Source: Euclidia mi
Lineage: Eukaryota; Arthropoda; Insecta; Lepidoptera; Erebidae
Direction of reading: 5' to 3'
Length of the DNA stretch: 64,000 nt
NCBI GenBank assembly: GCA_944739405.2
Contig: OX123186.2
Location: 9,694,995-9,758,994, forward strand
Below, in pieces: positions 51,693-63,600 of this stretch. Made by a program: the position numbers and the translations under genes. The notes beneath the pieces are model-generated. The model worked only from the letters and a program-made list of their open reading frames with translations. It was not told the DNA's origin and ran no database searches. Position 1 is the stretch's first letter, and each line of letters starts with the position of its first letter.

Positions 51693-52693
51693 TAATATCT
51701 AAACTATGCCTGATTAATTTCACTGGCACCATTTAGAATTATTAATTTGGGTCACAACTTGATGAAACGACAGCAAAATAACCTCAAAAGTTTAACCCTA
51801 ACTTGCGTACATATTTTATTTAACCAATGAAGGGCAGCCCCATATGGGTCACGTCATCTACTGATGGGCATGGCCAAAGGTGGTGTAGCCTGACCAAAAG
51901 GGGAAAAGGTATTTCACGTTTCTCTTTAATATATTTATGCGATTGAAACTCAATGCATAAATAATTTATAACATAACATGGTTTCGCCCTGTCGGCTCTT
52001 GCGGGGAAAGGTAGCCTAAGAGGTATACTGACTTATAAGTTATACAACTGCCGCTTGTTTCATTAAATTTTGTTCAGCAGTTTTAATAGAAACGACAAAC
52101 ATACATACATCCATCCATAGAAACTCTCGTATTTATTATACAATTCATGTCAGAGTTGCTACATAAAGGCAAGAAATATGAGTTATTATGTTCAAGAAAG
52201 ACGAGTCGAAATCCCAGTTATTAACTTAGCGACGTTTGAAAATATCTAGTAGCATATAATACTAAATTATTTTAGTAGTCTCCGAGTATGAGCCAAGTCA
52301 GTGGTAATAAATCTGGTAGAAACTAAAGCATGTCTCCGTCACTTTGTGCGATTCAGCTATTCTTTGAAATAACGAACCCATTTGTTGGAATGAAGTGCAT
52401 TAAACGTTAACTCGGAGAAAGAGTTTCGTGTTTTAAAAATGATCTATGATTAAGAAGATGTGATCCTTTTTTCAGCTGTATCCTTTCTTGACGGTTATAT
52501 TAAGCTTTTTTTCGATCGTTTGTAAATTTTTGAAATATACATGTGAGTAGATTCTATTGAGTGCTTAGATTATTTAATAATGCTTAGATTGAGTAGGTAT
52601 TAGTAGCGATCAGAGATACATGATTAGAGTTGTTATTTGTAACATAGTATAAGGGACATTTTAAACCACTTAATATGAGGTTGATCCACACAG
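51693..52693. other. AT-rich region without a recognised gene
   Basis: No conserved frame or transposon end apart from a short atacatacatccatcc stretch near 52100. Confidence 0.45.
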
Positions 52694-53456
52694 GAGATGG
52701 TAACAATCATGCATGGTGCGTTAGAGAAAGAAGAAAGGGATGAGGAATGCGTTACGGCTTGTAATGTTTTGAACGATGGACAGCGAGTGGAACAAGTGAA
52801 TGAGGTTATATACTTAGGTACGTTGTTTAAAAGAGATGTTAAGAATGAAGAAGATATTTAAAGAAGAGTTAATGCAGGTAATAGAGTGAATGGAGCGCTG
52901 AAGGCGTTTATAAACAGTCAAAAAGTGTCCAAAAAGGCACGTTTGGCTGTGCATAGAGGGGTGTTAGTGCCTACCCTTATGTATGGTAGTGAAAGTTGGG
53001 TATGGCAGAAGACACTTAAAAATAGAATAAATGCTGTAGAAATGAGACTGAGAAGTATATGTGGTGTGTCTTTGGCCGACAGAGTAAAGAATAGTGTGAT
53101 ACGAGAGTGGTGTGAGGTAAGAGAAGATGTAGTGACAAGCATCGAGAAAGGCATGTTAAGATGGCTTGGGCACATGGAGAGGATGGATGACGAAAGACTG
53201 ACAAAGAAGATATATAAGGCAAGTGTGAATGGGACAGGACGAAGGGGAAGACCTAGGCGGACGTTCTCTGACCAGATTGGAGACATCCTAAGGAAACGAC
53301 AGGTCAGAAGTACCCTAAACAGAAGAGCATGCATGAGAAACTTGATGGGAGGGAATGAAGCAAGAGAGGCATGTCAGGATCGTTGCAAATGGCGTTCCGT
53401 AGTCGGCGTCTGCCCACCCCTCCGGGAAACAGGCGTGAGTCTATGTATGTATGTAT
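52694..53456 (+). pseudogene. RTE-type LINE relic 3
   Basis: Plus-strand copy of the same RTE family, starting at ATIMHGALEK-like sequence (gagatggtaacaatcatgc). From 52886 it is open for 190 codons: MNGALKAFINSQKVSKKARL, HRGVLVPTLMYGSESWVWQK, RWLGHMERMDDERLTKKIYK, GRRGRPRRTFSDQIGDIL. A TAA precedes the open part (gaagatatttaaagaag). It ends with ccgggaaacaggcgtgagtc and (TATG)n. Strongly 5'-truncated. Confidence 0.83.
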
Positions 53457-53920
53457 GACCCACATTCATGAACGGCAAACATGATAAAACCACTTGTACT
53501 TCCTCACACTAGGTATTTTTTACAACAATGAAAAATGCGGGTTGGTATTAATAAATGAAAAAGCCAATAAATCACTGTGTGCGAATGAAATATCTATTTG
53601 TCGTATTAACCGCAGCTCTGTCGGTGGTGCGACATACTAACGCATGGGTACTCATTCGTGCGTCAAAAAACGCGGGCAAACGCGGCAAGCCGGCTAGCTC
53701 TCATTAACTTGTCACTGTAACTGAGGATGACAGTTTAAAAAAAGTAAGAACTAAAAGCGGTTCTATTGTGATATATTTGTAAAATGGTATTAATAGACTT
53801 TTATAGAATCAACATAACACAACTAAATAAATGTATATTAGTATAATATAAATGTATATTACGTGTTAATTGAAAAAAATGAAATGCATATGTAGAGCCT
53901 ATTGCCATCATATAATATAT
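53457..53920. other. Unassigned AT-rich spacer
   Basis: No gene or repeat signature recognised. Confidence 0.4.
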
Positions 53921-54061
53921 ATATGTCACCGGAAGATAACAAGATTCGGAAGATTATAAGTTTCCTAGGAAATTTATAAACTTACGGATAGGTTAAGTTC
54001 GTTTATAAATTTCCCAGGAAATTTATAAATTTGCCATTCTGGTTATTTTCCGGTGACATAT
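53921..54061. mobile_element. Palindromic MITE, about 141 bp
   Basis: Left end ATATGTCACCGGAAGATAAC and the reverse complement of the right end ATATGTCACCGGAAAATAAC differ at one base. Inner sequences (gtttcctaggaaatttataa and tttataaatttcccaggaaa) also pair, so almost the whole element can fold. TATA repeats flank the left side, which would fit TA-target insertion of a Tc1/mariner-type family. Non-coding. Confidence 0.78.
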
Positions 54062-56300
54062 ACATAGAATCAAATAACAAATAAAGTCACTTTAGTACAT
54101 GCAGACAGCAAAAGGTTGGCTGAGAGACTGCGATGTCCCAGTTAATTCGTGGTAAAACAACACAATCAAGGCTTATTTGCATGCAATAACCTCAGTCCCG
54201 ATAGAATTGTTTATACGGCAAAATGCAACAAGTTACTTATATAGAAAGATCTAAATATTTTCAGTTAAGTAATAATTTATCAGTGCTGTTCAATTATTTT
54301 TGCTATTTAGAATCGTATATTTAAGACTTCTCATCCAAAAATATAAACATATATAAAAACTTACCAAACAAAATTACAAAGTAAAGAATTCCTTCAAAAT
54401 ACAATATCGTCTTCGTCGAACTTGAAGACGAAATTGAATGCCCTTATTAATATTTTAAAGATAATTCATTAAGAAAATTATCTTGCAATAAATAACGAAA
54501 AACAATAAGCAAACTAGGATATAAATAAGGCCCTTAATCTGAAATTAAAAAATGATACCCTCGAAAAAAGTTACAACCAGGGAAATTACATTAAAATGGT
54601 TTTATTATTCAGAAAAAAAGTAGAGTCTGACCGTTTATAACATTATGAATGCAAGTGGTGTACTGCGTGCGTGTTTCAATTTCAATGTTGGAGGAATTAA
54701 ATGGCTGGCTGTAAACAATGCAAGAGATAAAGGTGGAATAACCGCGTCAAACACCAATGTATCTTTGTCCACTGCTATGTATGTTTGTCTCTTTGTTTCT
54801 ACGTGTGTGTCTATACATGATTTATATATTTTATTGTAAATAATGAGAGGCAATTGTCGTGTTCTAGCGTGTAGACCGCGGCTTTTACTCTGTCATTTGT
54901 TTATAAGGTTTTTATTCTGTCTCCAGTTTGGTTAAAGATAATAAAGAGGTGACAAAGTTGTGAAAAGCAAAACGGATAATTAATATTTGGAAACTAATAT
55001 CTCTTGCTCGTGCTTATAGAAATGCAATGCAATACAGAATTTATTTTCGTGATATTTTGACTGTCACTATTTAATTTTAATGTTGTGATTTTTTTATAAT
55101 CTTTTTTATGTAATTACGAGCAAGAAAGAGATACCAAAGATTCAGATACAATATTCCAAGATCTAGGCATTAGTCAATTAAATATTTAATAACATGCATT
55201 TTGCTTCGATCATCACAACAGCTCTATGTGGTTGACGATAGTCACATTATTTTGCAAAATATTTACAACCAAATAGAGTGAACCAAATAGTTCTATTAAA
55301 GTTTTTTGAATTTCAGACGCAATTTAAATTGATATCATATCAAACAAATTTTATTATTTTTTAATCGAAATAATTCACCTACTAAAAAGCTCTGTAATCA
55401 CAATCATATACACCAGTTAGCTTTAGCTACACTTTTTATAAATATTGACCCCGTTTACCTTGCTCTCAACACCAGAGCGACCAGATGTGAATATCCGTTA
55501 CAACGAGTCGGTTGCATTTTATTTTCAAACCTTTTTACACAGTTTACACACCCAGTATTCCCTTTATAGCCGAGGTTTTAAACAGCTTTTAATAATATTG
55601 AATTGGTCTGCTTGTAGACAAGTGCTCAGAGATTTTTAGGTTTTATTACTAATGTCTCGGTAAAATAACGAAAAGAAATTATGGTTATGGGAGATTTGAG
55701 AGTTATAGGGCCTCCGAAGCACTTCATCTTCTATTTATCTTGTTAGAGTGTGGCCGAACTAGAATCTACATTTTGACAAGGTCTCCTTTTTGTCTTCGAA
55801 CTACGATATGGAAAGGATATTTAATATTTCATAACTAAAGAGATAAAATAAGGGTTAGATATTTGTTTGAAAATCCATTGGTATAGAAGATAACCCACCA
55901 ATACATAAATTGTTTTGGAAATTGTGTATTTGTGGCGTATAAAGAAAAACACAACGGCCATGTTCGACGTATTTACCAATACCAGGTCGAGTCTCGAACT
56001 AAGTTCTTCTAACTTTGAATGGCCCGGTCCGGCAAAAACTGGGCGTAAAGATTTTAATTTAACTTTAAAGCACAGATTTTGCAGTCTTACTTTAATGTAA
56101 ACATTACTTTGTAGTAGAATTAGTTGTGTTTTTATCATTAAAACTTATTTAAGCACGTAAAGGTTAAAGAAGTTTTGATGATTTTCAAATGAGTTTAGTT
56201 TGATGTTTGAATGTGTATTACGTGGGTCAAGAATCAAGGAGCGATTAAGTCAGTGGCAATAGAAAAATGTTGACCTGTGATTTAACGTGATGTTAAATTA
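54062..56300. other. AT-rich region without a recognised gene
   Basis: Short frames only, none with family features. No LTR, SINE or tRNA signature seen until the LINE-D leader. The true 5' end of LINE-D may lie within the last few hundred bases. Confidence 0.45.
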
Positions 56301-56332
56301 TACTAAGAACCTTAACCGCCTCCGACTGCGTC

Positions 56333-56402
56333 TGAGGTTCAGTAGATAGCGTACGCGTCTGCTAGTCGGGTGGTCCCGGGTTCTATTTCCGAGTCGAGCA
56401 AA
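56333..56402 (+). other. tRNA-like sequence in the LINE-D leader
   Basis: GAGGTTCAGTAGATAGCGTA, CGCGTCTGCTAGTCGGGTGG and TCCCGGGTTCTATTTCCGAG line up with the D arm, anticodon arm and T arm of a tRNA. Box B reads GGTTCTATTTCC, with a small insertion. It is the clearest of the three tRNA-like leaders and lies about 180 bp before ORF1. Confidence 0.65.
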
Positions 56403-56584
56403 TGTTTTACTGGGCTTTGCCGAATTCACAGTAGCTCCACAGACACTAGCAAAAGTGTCCGATTACGACAATAGGTGTGTCAGATTCCGCTGGGCGCGCG
56501 CTCGACGCACGGTTGTGTTTATCGATTGCCTTGCGAAAGCAGTAAGTCATTACGTATTTTGTAAATAAATAAAAGAAGTTAAAA

Positions 56585-57479
56585 ATGGTGCAATTTAAAA
56601 AATGCAAACTGTTTTTATCTTTAGCTAAAGATGATACAGTGAAATGTAAAGGTGAATGTGAAAGTGTTTACCATAAAAAATGTGTAAATAAAAGATTTTT
56701 AAGCAATTCACTGTGCGACGACTGCCAAACAAATAAAAGCAGTCCTAAACAATCAGCAGTTCACTCAAGGATTACATTAAACCCAAGTGAAGAGTCTGGT
56801 GAAAATGTCTTGGCTGAGGTAAATAGAAAGTTAAGTGTGATTTATAGCTTGGAGAAGAAAATTCAAGAGCTTACCAACAGTGTTGAGTTCTACGCCGACA
56901 TGTACCAAACACTGCTTGATTACAAAGAGAAATCGCAGAAGAAAAAAAAAGGCATTGGAACAGAAAAATGTCTATTTGGAGAAATGTAATAAAGCGTTAG
57001 AAGAACGGGTACAAGAATTAGAGATGAGTGATAAAGAGAAAAACATTGAAATACACGGATTAGAGAAACGGGACAACGAAAACACGAAAATATTGGTACA
57101 AAAAATGGCGCAGAAACTGAATCTCAATCCGAGCGATATTGAAGACGCCAAGAGGGTGGGTCAAGAAAAACCTGAGGACACAAAGCCTAAGCCTGTGCTT
57201 GTCTCACTTCGGTCTAAATCTGCTCACAACAGCTGGATGCTTGTAAAAAAAGAAACTAAGATAACGAACCGTAAAGTATATGATAATGGCAGTGAAAAGA
57301 GAATATACATCAACGAAGATTTACCCAAATATAAACTACAACTTCTTTGGATAGTAAGAAATAAACTAAAACCGAAAGGTTTTCAATATATATGGGTGCA
57401 GAACTGCAGCATCTTGGTTAAAAGGAATAGTGACGAAAAAAAGATATACAACATCCGATCGGAAGACGACTTAAATTAA
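56585..57479 (+). pseudogene. LINE-D ORF1: PHD-like finger, coiled coil, FP-like domain
   Basis: About 298 codons from ATG 56585. Residues 1-50 hold a PHD-like zinc finger (CKGECESVYHKKC, LCDDCQ). A coiled coil follows (LSVIYSLEKKIQELTNSVEF). A frameshift in an A9 run at about 56940-56950 moves reading to the next frame: CNKALEERVQELEMSDKEK, IEIHGLEKRDNENTKILVQK, KPVLVSLRSKSAHNSWMLVK, KRIYINEDLPKYKLQLLWIV. This second part resembles the baculovirus FP protein domain found in many insect LINE ORF1 proteins. It probably binds RNA. The A-run shift is the only lesion and could be a sequencing indel. Confidence 0.75.
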
Positions 57480-57545
57480 TTCAAGGAATTCAAATAAACG
57501 CGGGCCTAATGAGGCGAGTACACACGAGGTGAACTTTAACAGTAA

Positions 57546-60526
57546 AATTCGATCACATATTATATTACTGGTAACGAATTTAACTTTAAAAGATACTTAG
57601 ATATAATAGACTTAAGTCAAGACCTAAGCCAAAAAGTATCTAACACCCATTTATTTCACCTAAACAGCAGATCACTTCGGAAAAACTTCAACGAATTATT
57701 AGTTTTACTTGATAAAATTAAATATAATATAGATATAATAATATTATCCGAAATAAATATAAAGAAGTCGGAACTTACACTGTACCAAATAGAAGGATAT
57801 AATACATTTATACATACTAGAGAAACTTGCAGAGGAGGAGTATTATTAATATACGCCAAGAATGGCTTAAACTTTGAGGCTAAAATAGTAAACACAGAGG
57901 CTGTAGAAACATTGCATGGTCAACTGAAATGCGGGAGAAATACAACACACATAATTGCAGTATATAGACCACCGATCAGTAATAAACTAACATTTATCCA
58001 GCAATTAGAGACCTTAATAAAGTCTATTACAGCATCTGACAACATTATAGTGATAGGTGACACCAATATTAATATATTAAACGACATGGTAAACACTACA
58101 GTAACAAAATACAAAAACACCCTGTGTGAATGCGGCCTACTTAGTGCAATTCCGAGTAACCAGTTGACGCGCGAAGCGATTGCGGACGGCCAGCTGGAGA
58201 TGGCATGCTTAGACCATGTCTGGGTTCGAGCGAGACGGAGCGAGAGTGACGCGTACGCGTATGTACTCGAGTCGCGCATCGCCGATCATCACGACGTTGG
58301 AGTTGTGTTAGACTTATGTGTGCGTGACAATGAATGTTTGAGTGGCAAAAGCGATAATAGTAGTGTGCGCGAAGTGATCAGTGAACAAATGGTAAGACAC
58401 AAGCTGGATGACTATGACTGGGCTCTGTTGCTTACAATCACTTGTCCTGTATTATTATAACAGACTATGTGTAGTGTATTCCGTCGAATTTATAACGAAA
58501 GTACAAATAAAATTACATTTAATAATAGGAAAACTGTAAGACAGCCATGGATAGATAAGTATTTATATTCGATGTTACTACGTAGAGATTATTTATTTAG
58601 AGTATGGAAAGCAGATCCAAATAATATGAGTAAGCGTTTAGACTATACAACATTTAGAAATAGAGTTAATAAACTAATAATTAGGGCAAAAAATAAATAT
58701 AGGCAAGAACAAATTTTAAAATGTAAGGGTGATTATAGGAAAATATGGGCAAATATTAACATATGGTTAGGACGAAACAAAACTAGGATAGACGATGTTA
58801 TTTTAAAGTATTTAGGGAAAACAGATAGCATTAAACAATTTTGTACAAACTTTTCTAAAACGTTTACGGAAGAAATAAAAGAAATTTAACATGTTTGTAA
58901 CTTTAAGTTTCTAGATAGAAAGACGTATGTAAACCCGAGTGAAGTAAGCTTTCGATTCTGTAAAGTGACTTCGACAGACGTAGAAAAGATCATACAAATA
59001 TTGTCGAATGAGACAGCATCCGGTTTGGATGGTATACGGGTGCAAGCTTTTATTTATTTACGTAAAAAAATAAGTCCTGTGATAGCTGCATTTATAAATA
59101 TGTCAATATGTAATGGTAACTATCCCGAGCAGTTAAAACATGCTATTATACGTCCCATATACAAATCAGGCAATCATTTAGAGTATGTTAATTATAGGCC
59201 AATTGCAATATTATCTGTTATAGACAAAATAACGGAAAAAAAATTTGTAGGACAGATTAGCGCATTTTTAGAACGGCACAAAATATTAAGTGACATTCAG
59301 CACGGTTTTCGTAGAGGGCGCAACACTGTATCTGCCTTGGCGGGATTTTCATATTATTTAAACGACTGCTTAGACTCAGGAAAACAAATTATAGCACTTT
59401 TCATAGATTACAAAAAGGCTTTTGACACTTTAGACCACGATATATTATTACAGGCAATGAATGAATGCGGAATAAGAGAGCCAATAAATAATTGGTTTAA
59501 AAATTATTTAACTCGTCGCAAAATGAGCACAATCATCGCATGTGTTACTGGTAAAGAGGCAGATATAGAGTTGGGTGTGCCGACCGGATCGGTGTACGGC
59601 CCAGTTGGATATATAATGCATGTTAACAGTGTATCAAATGTCGTGAAAAAATGTAAAGTTTTTATGTACGCCGATGACATGTGTCTTGCATATGCGTCCA
59701 AAGATATAGCTGAGGTACAGAGTTGTATACAGAGCGATTTTGAAAGTATAACCAAATGGGCACATGACAACGGCATCATATTAAATCTGGCGAAAACTAA
59801 GTGTATGCACATTCATTCACCACACAACCGAAACATTAGATTTATAAAAAATGATAATCTCGCAGTGATAGGACACACTTATGAATGTCTGCATAAGAAT
59901 AAATTTAATCGTTACTGTAATAAATTAGAGTATGTAGATAAGTTTAAGTATTTAGGTCTAATAATAGACAAAACCTTTAACTGGAAGTTACATGTCAATG
60001 ATATTTGTAATAGGCTAAGATCAGTATTATGTAAGTTTTACCAACTCAAGCAGGTATTGAACAAAAATACCCTTAGTTTAGTTTATTTCGCTCTTGCAGA
60101 CTCCTTAATTAGTTATGGACTACTAGTATACGGGAGAACCTTTATAACATATATAAAAGATATTAAAGACTTACAAGTAAGGCTGATTAAACTATTAGTT
60201 AGTAAAAACGTAAAAGATAAGTGCAATTAAGAATATGATAAGTTATTCCCCATTTGTAAAATTATGCCCGTAGATAAAAAAGTTAATATTTAATACTTTT
60301 GGAATATTATTACGATACTAAATATAAAATAAATGTTAAAAACAAGTACAATACACGTAGAGTAAGAGAGAACAAGCTAGTCCAACCAGAGATAATAAAC
60401 TATTATGGGAAAAAAACATCTAAGTACTTGGTACCTAAAGTGTTTAATAAAATAGATTTATTAAGAGAACCTAAAATTAGTAAAGGATCGCTTAAAAGAA
60501 AATTAAAGTACATCATTCTTAACTGA
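57546..60526 (+). pseudogene. LINE-D ORF2: APE endonuclease and reverse transcriptase, decayed
   Basis: The frame is open from 57546 but no ATG precedes the endonuclease (HLFHLNSRSLRKNFNELL, IILSEINIKKS, CRGGVLLIYA, AVYRPPISN, IVIGDTNINIL, CLDHVWVRA, RIADHHDVGVV). TAA stops at 58458, 58887 and 60228 and a frameshift near 60290 interrupt it. RT: VNYRPIAILSVIDKITEKK, HGFRRGRNTVSALAGFSYYL, LFIDYKKAFDTLDHD, GVPTGSVYGPVGYIMHVNSV and YADD at 59667-59678. The C-terminus KINVKNKYNTRRVRENKL lies at 60299-60526. The motif usually GVPQGS reads GVPTGS and the usual LFLIYIND is GYIMHVNS, which sets this RT apart from the other LINEs here. Confidence 0.8.
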
Positions 60527-60650
60527 TAAGTTGTAAATAAATAAATACATCATATAAACAAAAAAAAAACAAACTGAAAGCAAATGTTGATATTTTTAAT
60601 TAGATAGTATCTGTATGTAAATTGGTAAAGGAAAGGTATATTGTATATTA

Positions 60651-60653
<3 letters not shown>

Positions 60654-60690
<37 letters not shown>
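60654..60690. repeat. (TAA)n array, about 12 units
   Basis: Perfect TAA units between LINE-D 3' UTR and the R4/Dong-like element. It may be the LINE-D tail and the landing site of the next element at once. Confidence 0.85.
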
Positions 60691-63600
60691 CCTAGCAACA
60701 CGTAAACATGTCAACATATTTTTTTCTCGAATATTCGTATTTGTAATTTATTTCATAAATTTGTGCTCATATATATATTCATAATCACAAGAAGGACTAA
60801 TTAATTTGATAAATATATTATAAATTAAAGAAACCATAAAAACATTAAGAAAAGTATACCGAAAAATAGTTCAAGATGACACCTAATGTCAAACGAAAAA
60901 CTAAGAAGAAAAGTAAACATAAACAACATAATATACACTAGTAAATATGATGTAATCAACAAGAAAATATGTTGACGAGAGCTAAGGTAGCAGCTGCACG
61001 CCTGACACCCCCGGACTCGTCGCTCAGCTCCGCCTCGCAGCCGTCGCCGGCACCTGCATCAACGTTGTCGGCAATTGCAGAGGCGTCGAGCTCGTCGAGC
61101 GACGAGTACTTCTCGCCGCCGACGTCGCCACCACCTGTACGTCGGCGAGGGAGAGGCCGGCCACCGACCCGCTTGGGACCCCGAGACCCACCGGTCTCGA
61201 ACAGGGCCCCCGCTACCGGTGGTGATGTGCACCGCATGAGATGGACGAGTTCAATGAATGAAAACGTCATGCGGGCATATTTTGTGGCCACAGAGGGAGG
61301 AACTAACCTCAGTGCGTACCGTGATCGAATGCTGCCTTTGTTTCAGGTGCTTGAGCCAGCTGTCAACGTGTCAACACAACGGCTATCGGATCAAGTGCGG
61401 GCCATCCAGCGGTGTCGCCTGTTGGATGATTCCGTGCTTGAGAGACTTCGCTCTGACGTGCAGAGAAGTCTCCCCATCACTTTTTCAACGCAGCCTGACA
61501 CAGTGGTTGCTCAACAGCAACTGTTAAATCCAGTTGATGAAGAGGTAGATGACGAGACTTCTCATGTAAGTACCCAGTGCAACGATCAGTTAAGGAGTGC
61601 TTTGGAATGTGCTATTGAGGAATACCGATCCATGGACCCAAATATTCGGCCTCGTTTGCCTCGTTTGCCCATGCATAACAAAAACATAGCGCTGGTGAGT
61701 GCCCTAGACGCATTACTGTCTACTCACTTTGATAATAGTGAAAATCTCAGCGATACACATTCAATCCTGTATTGTGCGGCGGTTGCGGCGTGTCGAGTAG
61801 CAGGGGTTAAAATGCCTGTAAATAATACCGCTACTCGACAGACCGCTGCTGTGCCAGCTTGGCAACGCAGGATTGAGCGTCGTATTGCTGAGACTAGGGC
61901 ACTCATTGGCAAGCTCTCCTGTTTCAGGATGGGCAATTCCCGACCAAGAGTGATGCGCTTTGTAACTCGAGCCTTTGCGGGAACTGGTATCAGTTCCCAA
62001 GATTATTTGCCTCGGGTTACAGAGCGCATCGATACTCTAAAACAAAAGCTTTATGCATGGGCAAACCGTATTAGGCGATACAAAACAAGAGCGGATCGGT
62101 ATTGCCTGAATCGCACATTTCAAAGAGACGAGAGGTGGGTGTACCGAAGATGGGAGCGACCCGAGTCTATGGCCGGTGACGTTGATGGGAGTCGACCGGA
62201 TGATGCTGCCACTAATACGTTTTGGCGCAGTATCTGGTCGATGCCTGTCAACCACACGGAGAGTGATTGGATTGGGGTTGTTGAGCGAGTATGCGAACAA
62301 ATTCCAACTATGGAGCCAATATATATATCAAATGATGATATAGCCAGTGCAGTCCGTTCGTTACCTAACTGGAAATCAGCGGGACCGGACGGGCTGCAGA
62401 ATTTTTGGCTCAAGTGGCTCCGTAGTTCGCATACTTGCTTAGCATCTCAGTTCCAATTATCACTGGAATCGGGGTCGCTACCAGAATTTTTAACATCCGG
62501 CGTCACTCACCTACTCCATAAGTCTGGTAGCGCCACGGACCCCAAAAATTACAGGCCGATAACCTGTTTGCCTACAATATATAAACTCCTTACATCCATT
62601 TTGAGAACGAAATTAACAAAACATGTGTCTGATAATTCTATTTTGTCTGTTTCTCAAAATGGATGTAGGAGTGGGGCCCGTGGCACTAAAGAACTCCTTC
62701 TGATAGACATGGCCATTAGCCAACAGGTGCGCCGTAACCGAAAGAATCTGTCGACATGCTGGATAGATTACAAGAAGGCTTACGACTCCGTGCCACATAC
62801 ATGGCTTTTGAGGGTGCTGGAGTTGTACAAAGTAGATGCAACTCTATGCACCTTTTTAAGGTCATGTATGGGGCAGTGGAGGACCGTATTGCGCTATCCA
62901 GGATGTCGATCGAGTTTGGATTGCGGTGCTCCAATAAGGATCGAGCGAGGTATATTCCAGGGCGATAGTCTGAGTCCTTTGTGGTTTTGTCTGGCCCTGA
63001 ATCCCCTAAGTACCTTATTAGAGGCTTCAGGGCTAGGCTATCGGTTAAGGAGAGGAGGTCATGTTACATCTCACCTCCTTTTCATGGATGACCTGAAATT
63101 ATTTGCCCCCAACAATTTTCAACTGACTGCATTACTTAAGGTAACCGAAACCTTCAGTAATTCTATCAGGATGGAATTTGGTGTGGATAAATGTGCGGTC
63201 ATGCATGTGAAGAGAGGCAGGATTATGGAATCTGCAGGGATACAACTCTCAGATTCCATACAACTTAGATCCCTCTCCCTAACCGAGACCTACAAATACC
63301 TGGGTATGTCGCAGTCTTTGAATATTTCTGAGACTGACATGAAACATACGTTGCAGGCTCGTTTCTTTGGCCGCCTGAAAAAAGTACTTAACAGTCTTTT
63401 ATCAGGTGGCAACAAGGTGCGGGCCTGCAACGGGTGGGCCATGCCAGTCCTAATGTATTCCTTCGGCATACTCAGGTGGACCCAGACGGAACTAGACGCC
63501 CTGGACAGAAAAGTCCGTTCAATGCTGACTGCATCTCGGATGCATCATCCACGCTCGTCAGTGATGAGGCTGTACATCCCGCGGAAATGTGGGGGTCGAG

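Larger units (their letters stand above)
56300..60690 (+). mobile_element. LINE-D: CR1-like non-LTR retrotransposon, near full length, decayed
   Basis: tRNA-like leader (56333-56402), ORF1 (56585-57479, one frameshift), ORF2 (57546-60526, stops and frameshift), 3' UTR and (TAA)n at 60654-60690. ORF1 and ORF2 order and the FP-like ORF1 resemble LINE-A. The 5' limit is uncertain. An R4/Dong-like element follows the TAA array directly. Confidence 0.75.

Noticed and set aside
54645..54839. 64-codon frame as a small host protein
   Set aside because: No start context, conserved motif or neighbouring exon signal; expected by chance in AT-rich DNA.
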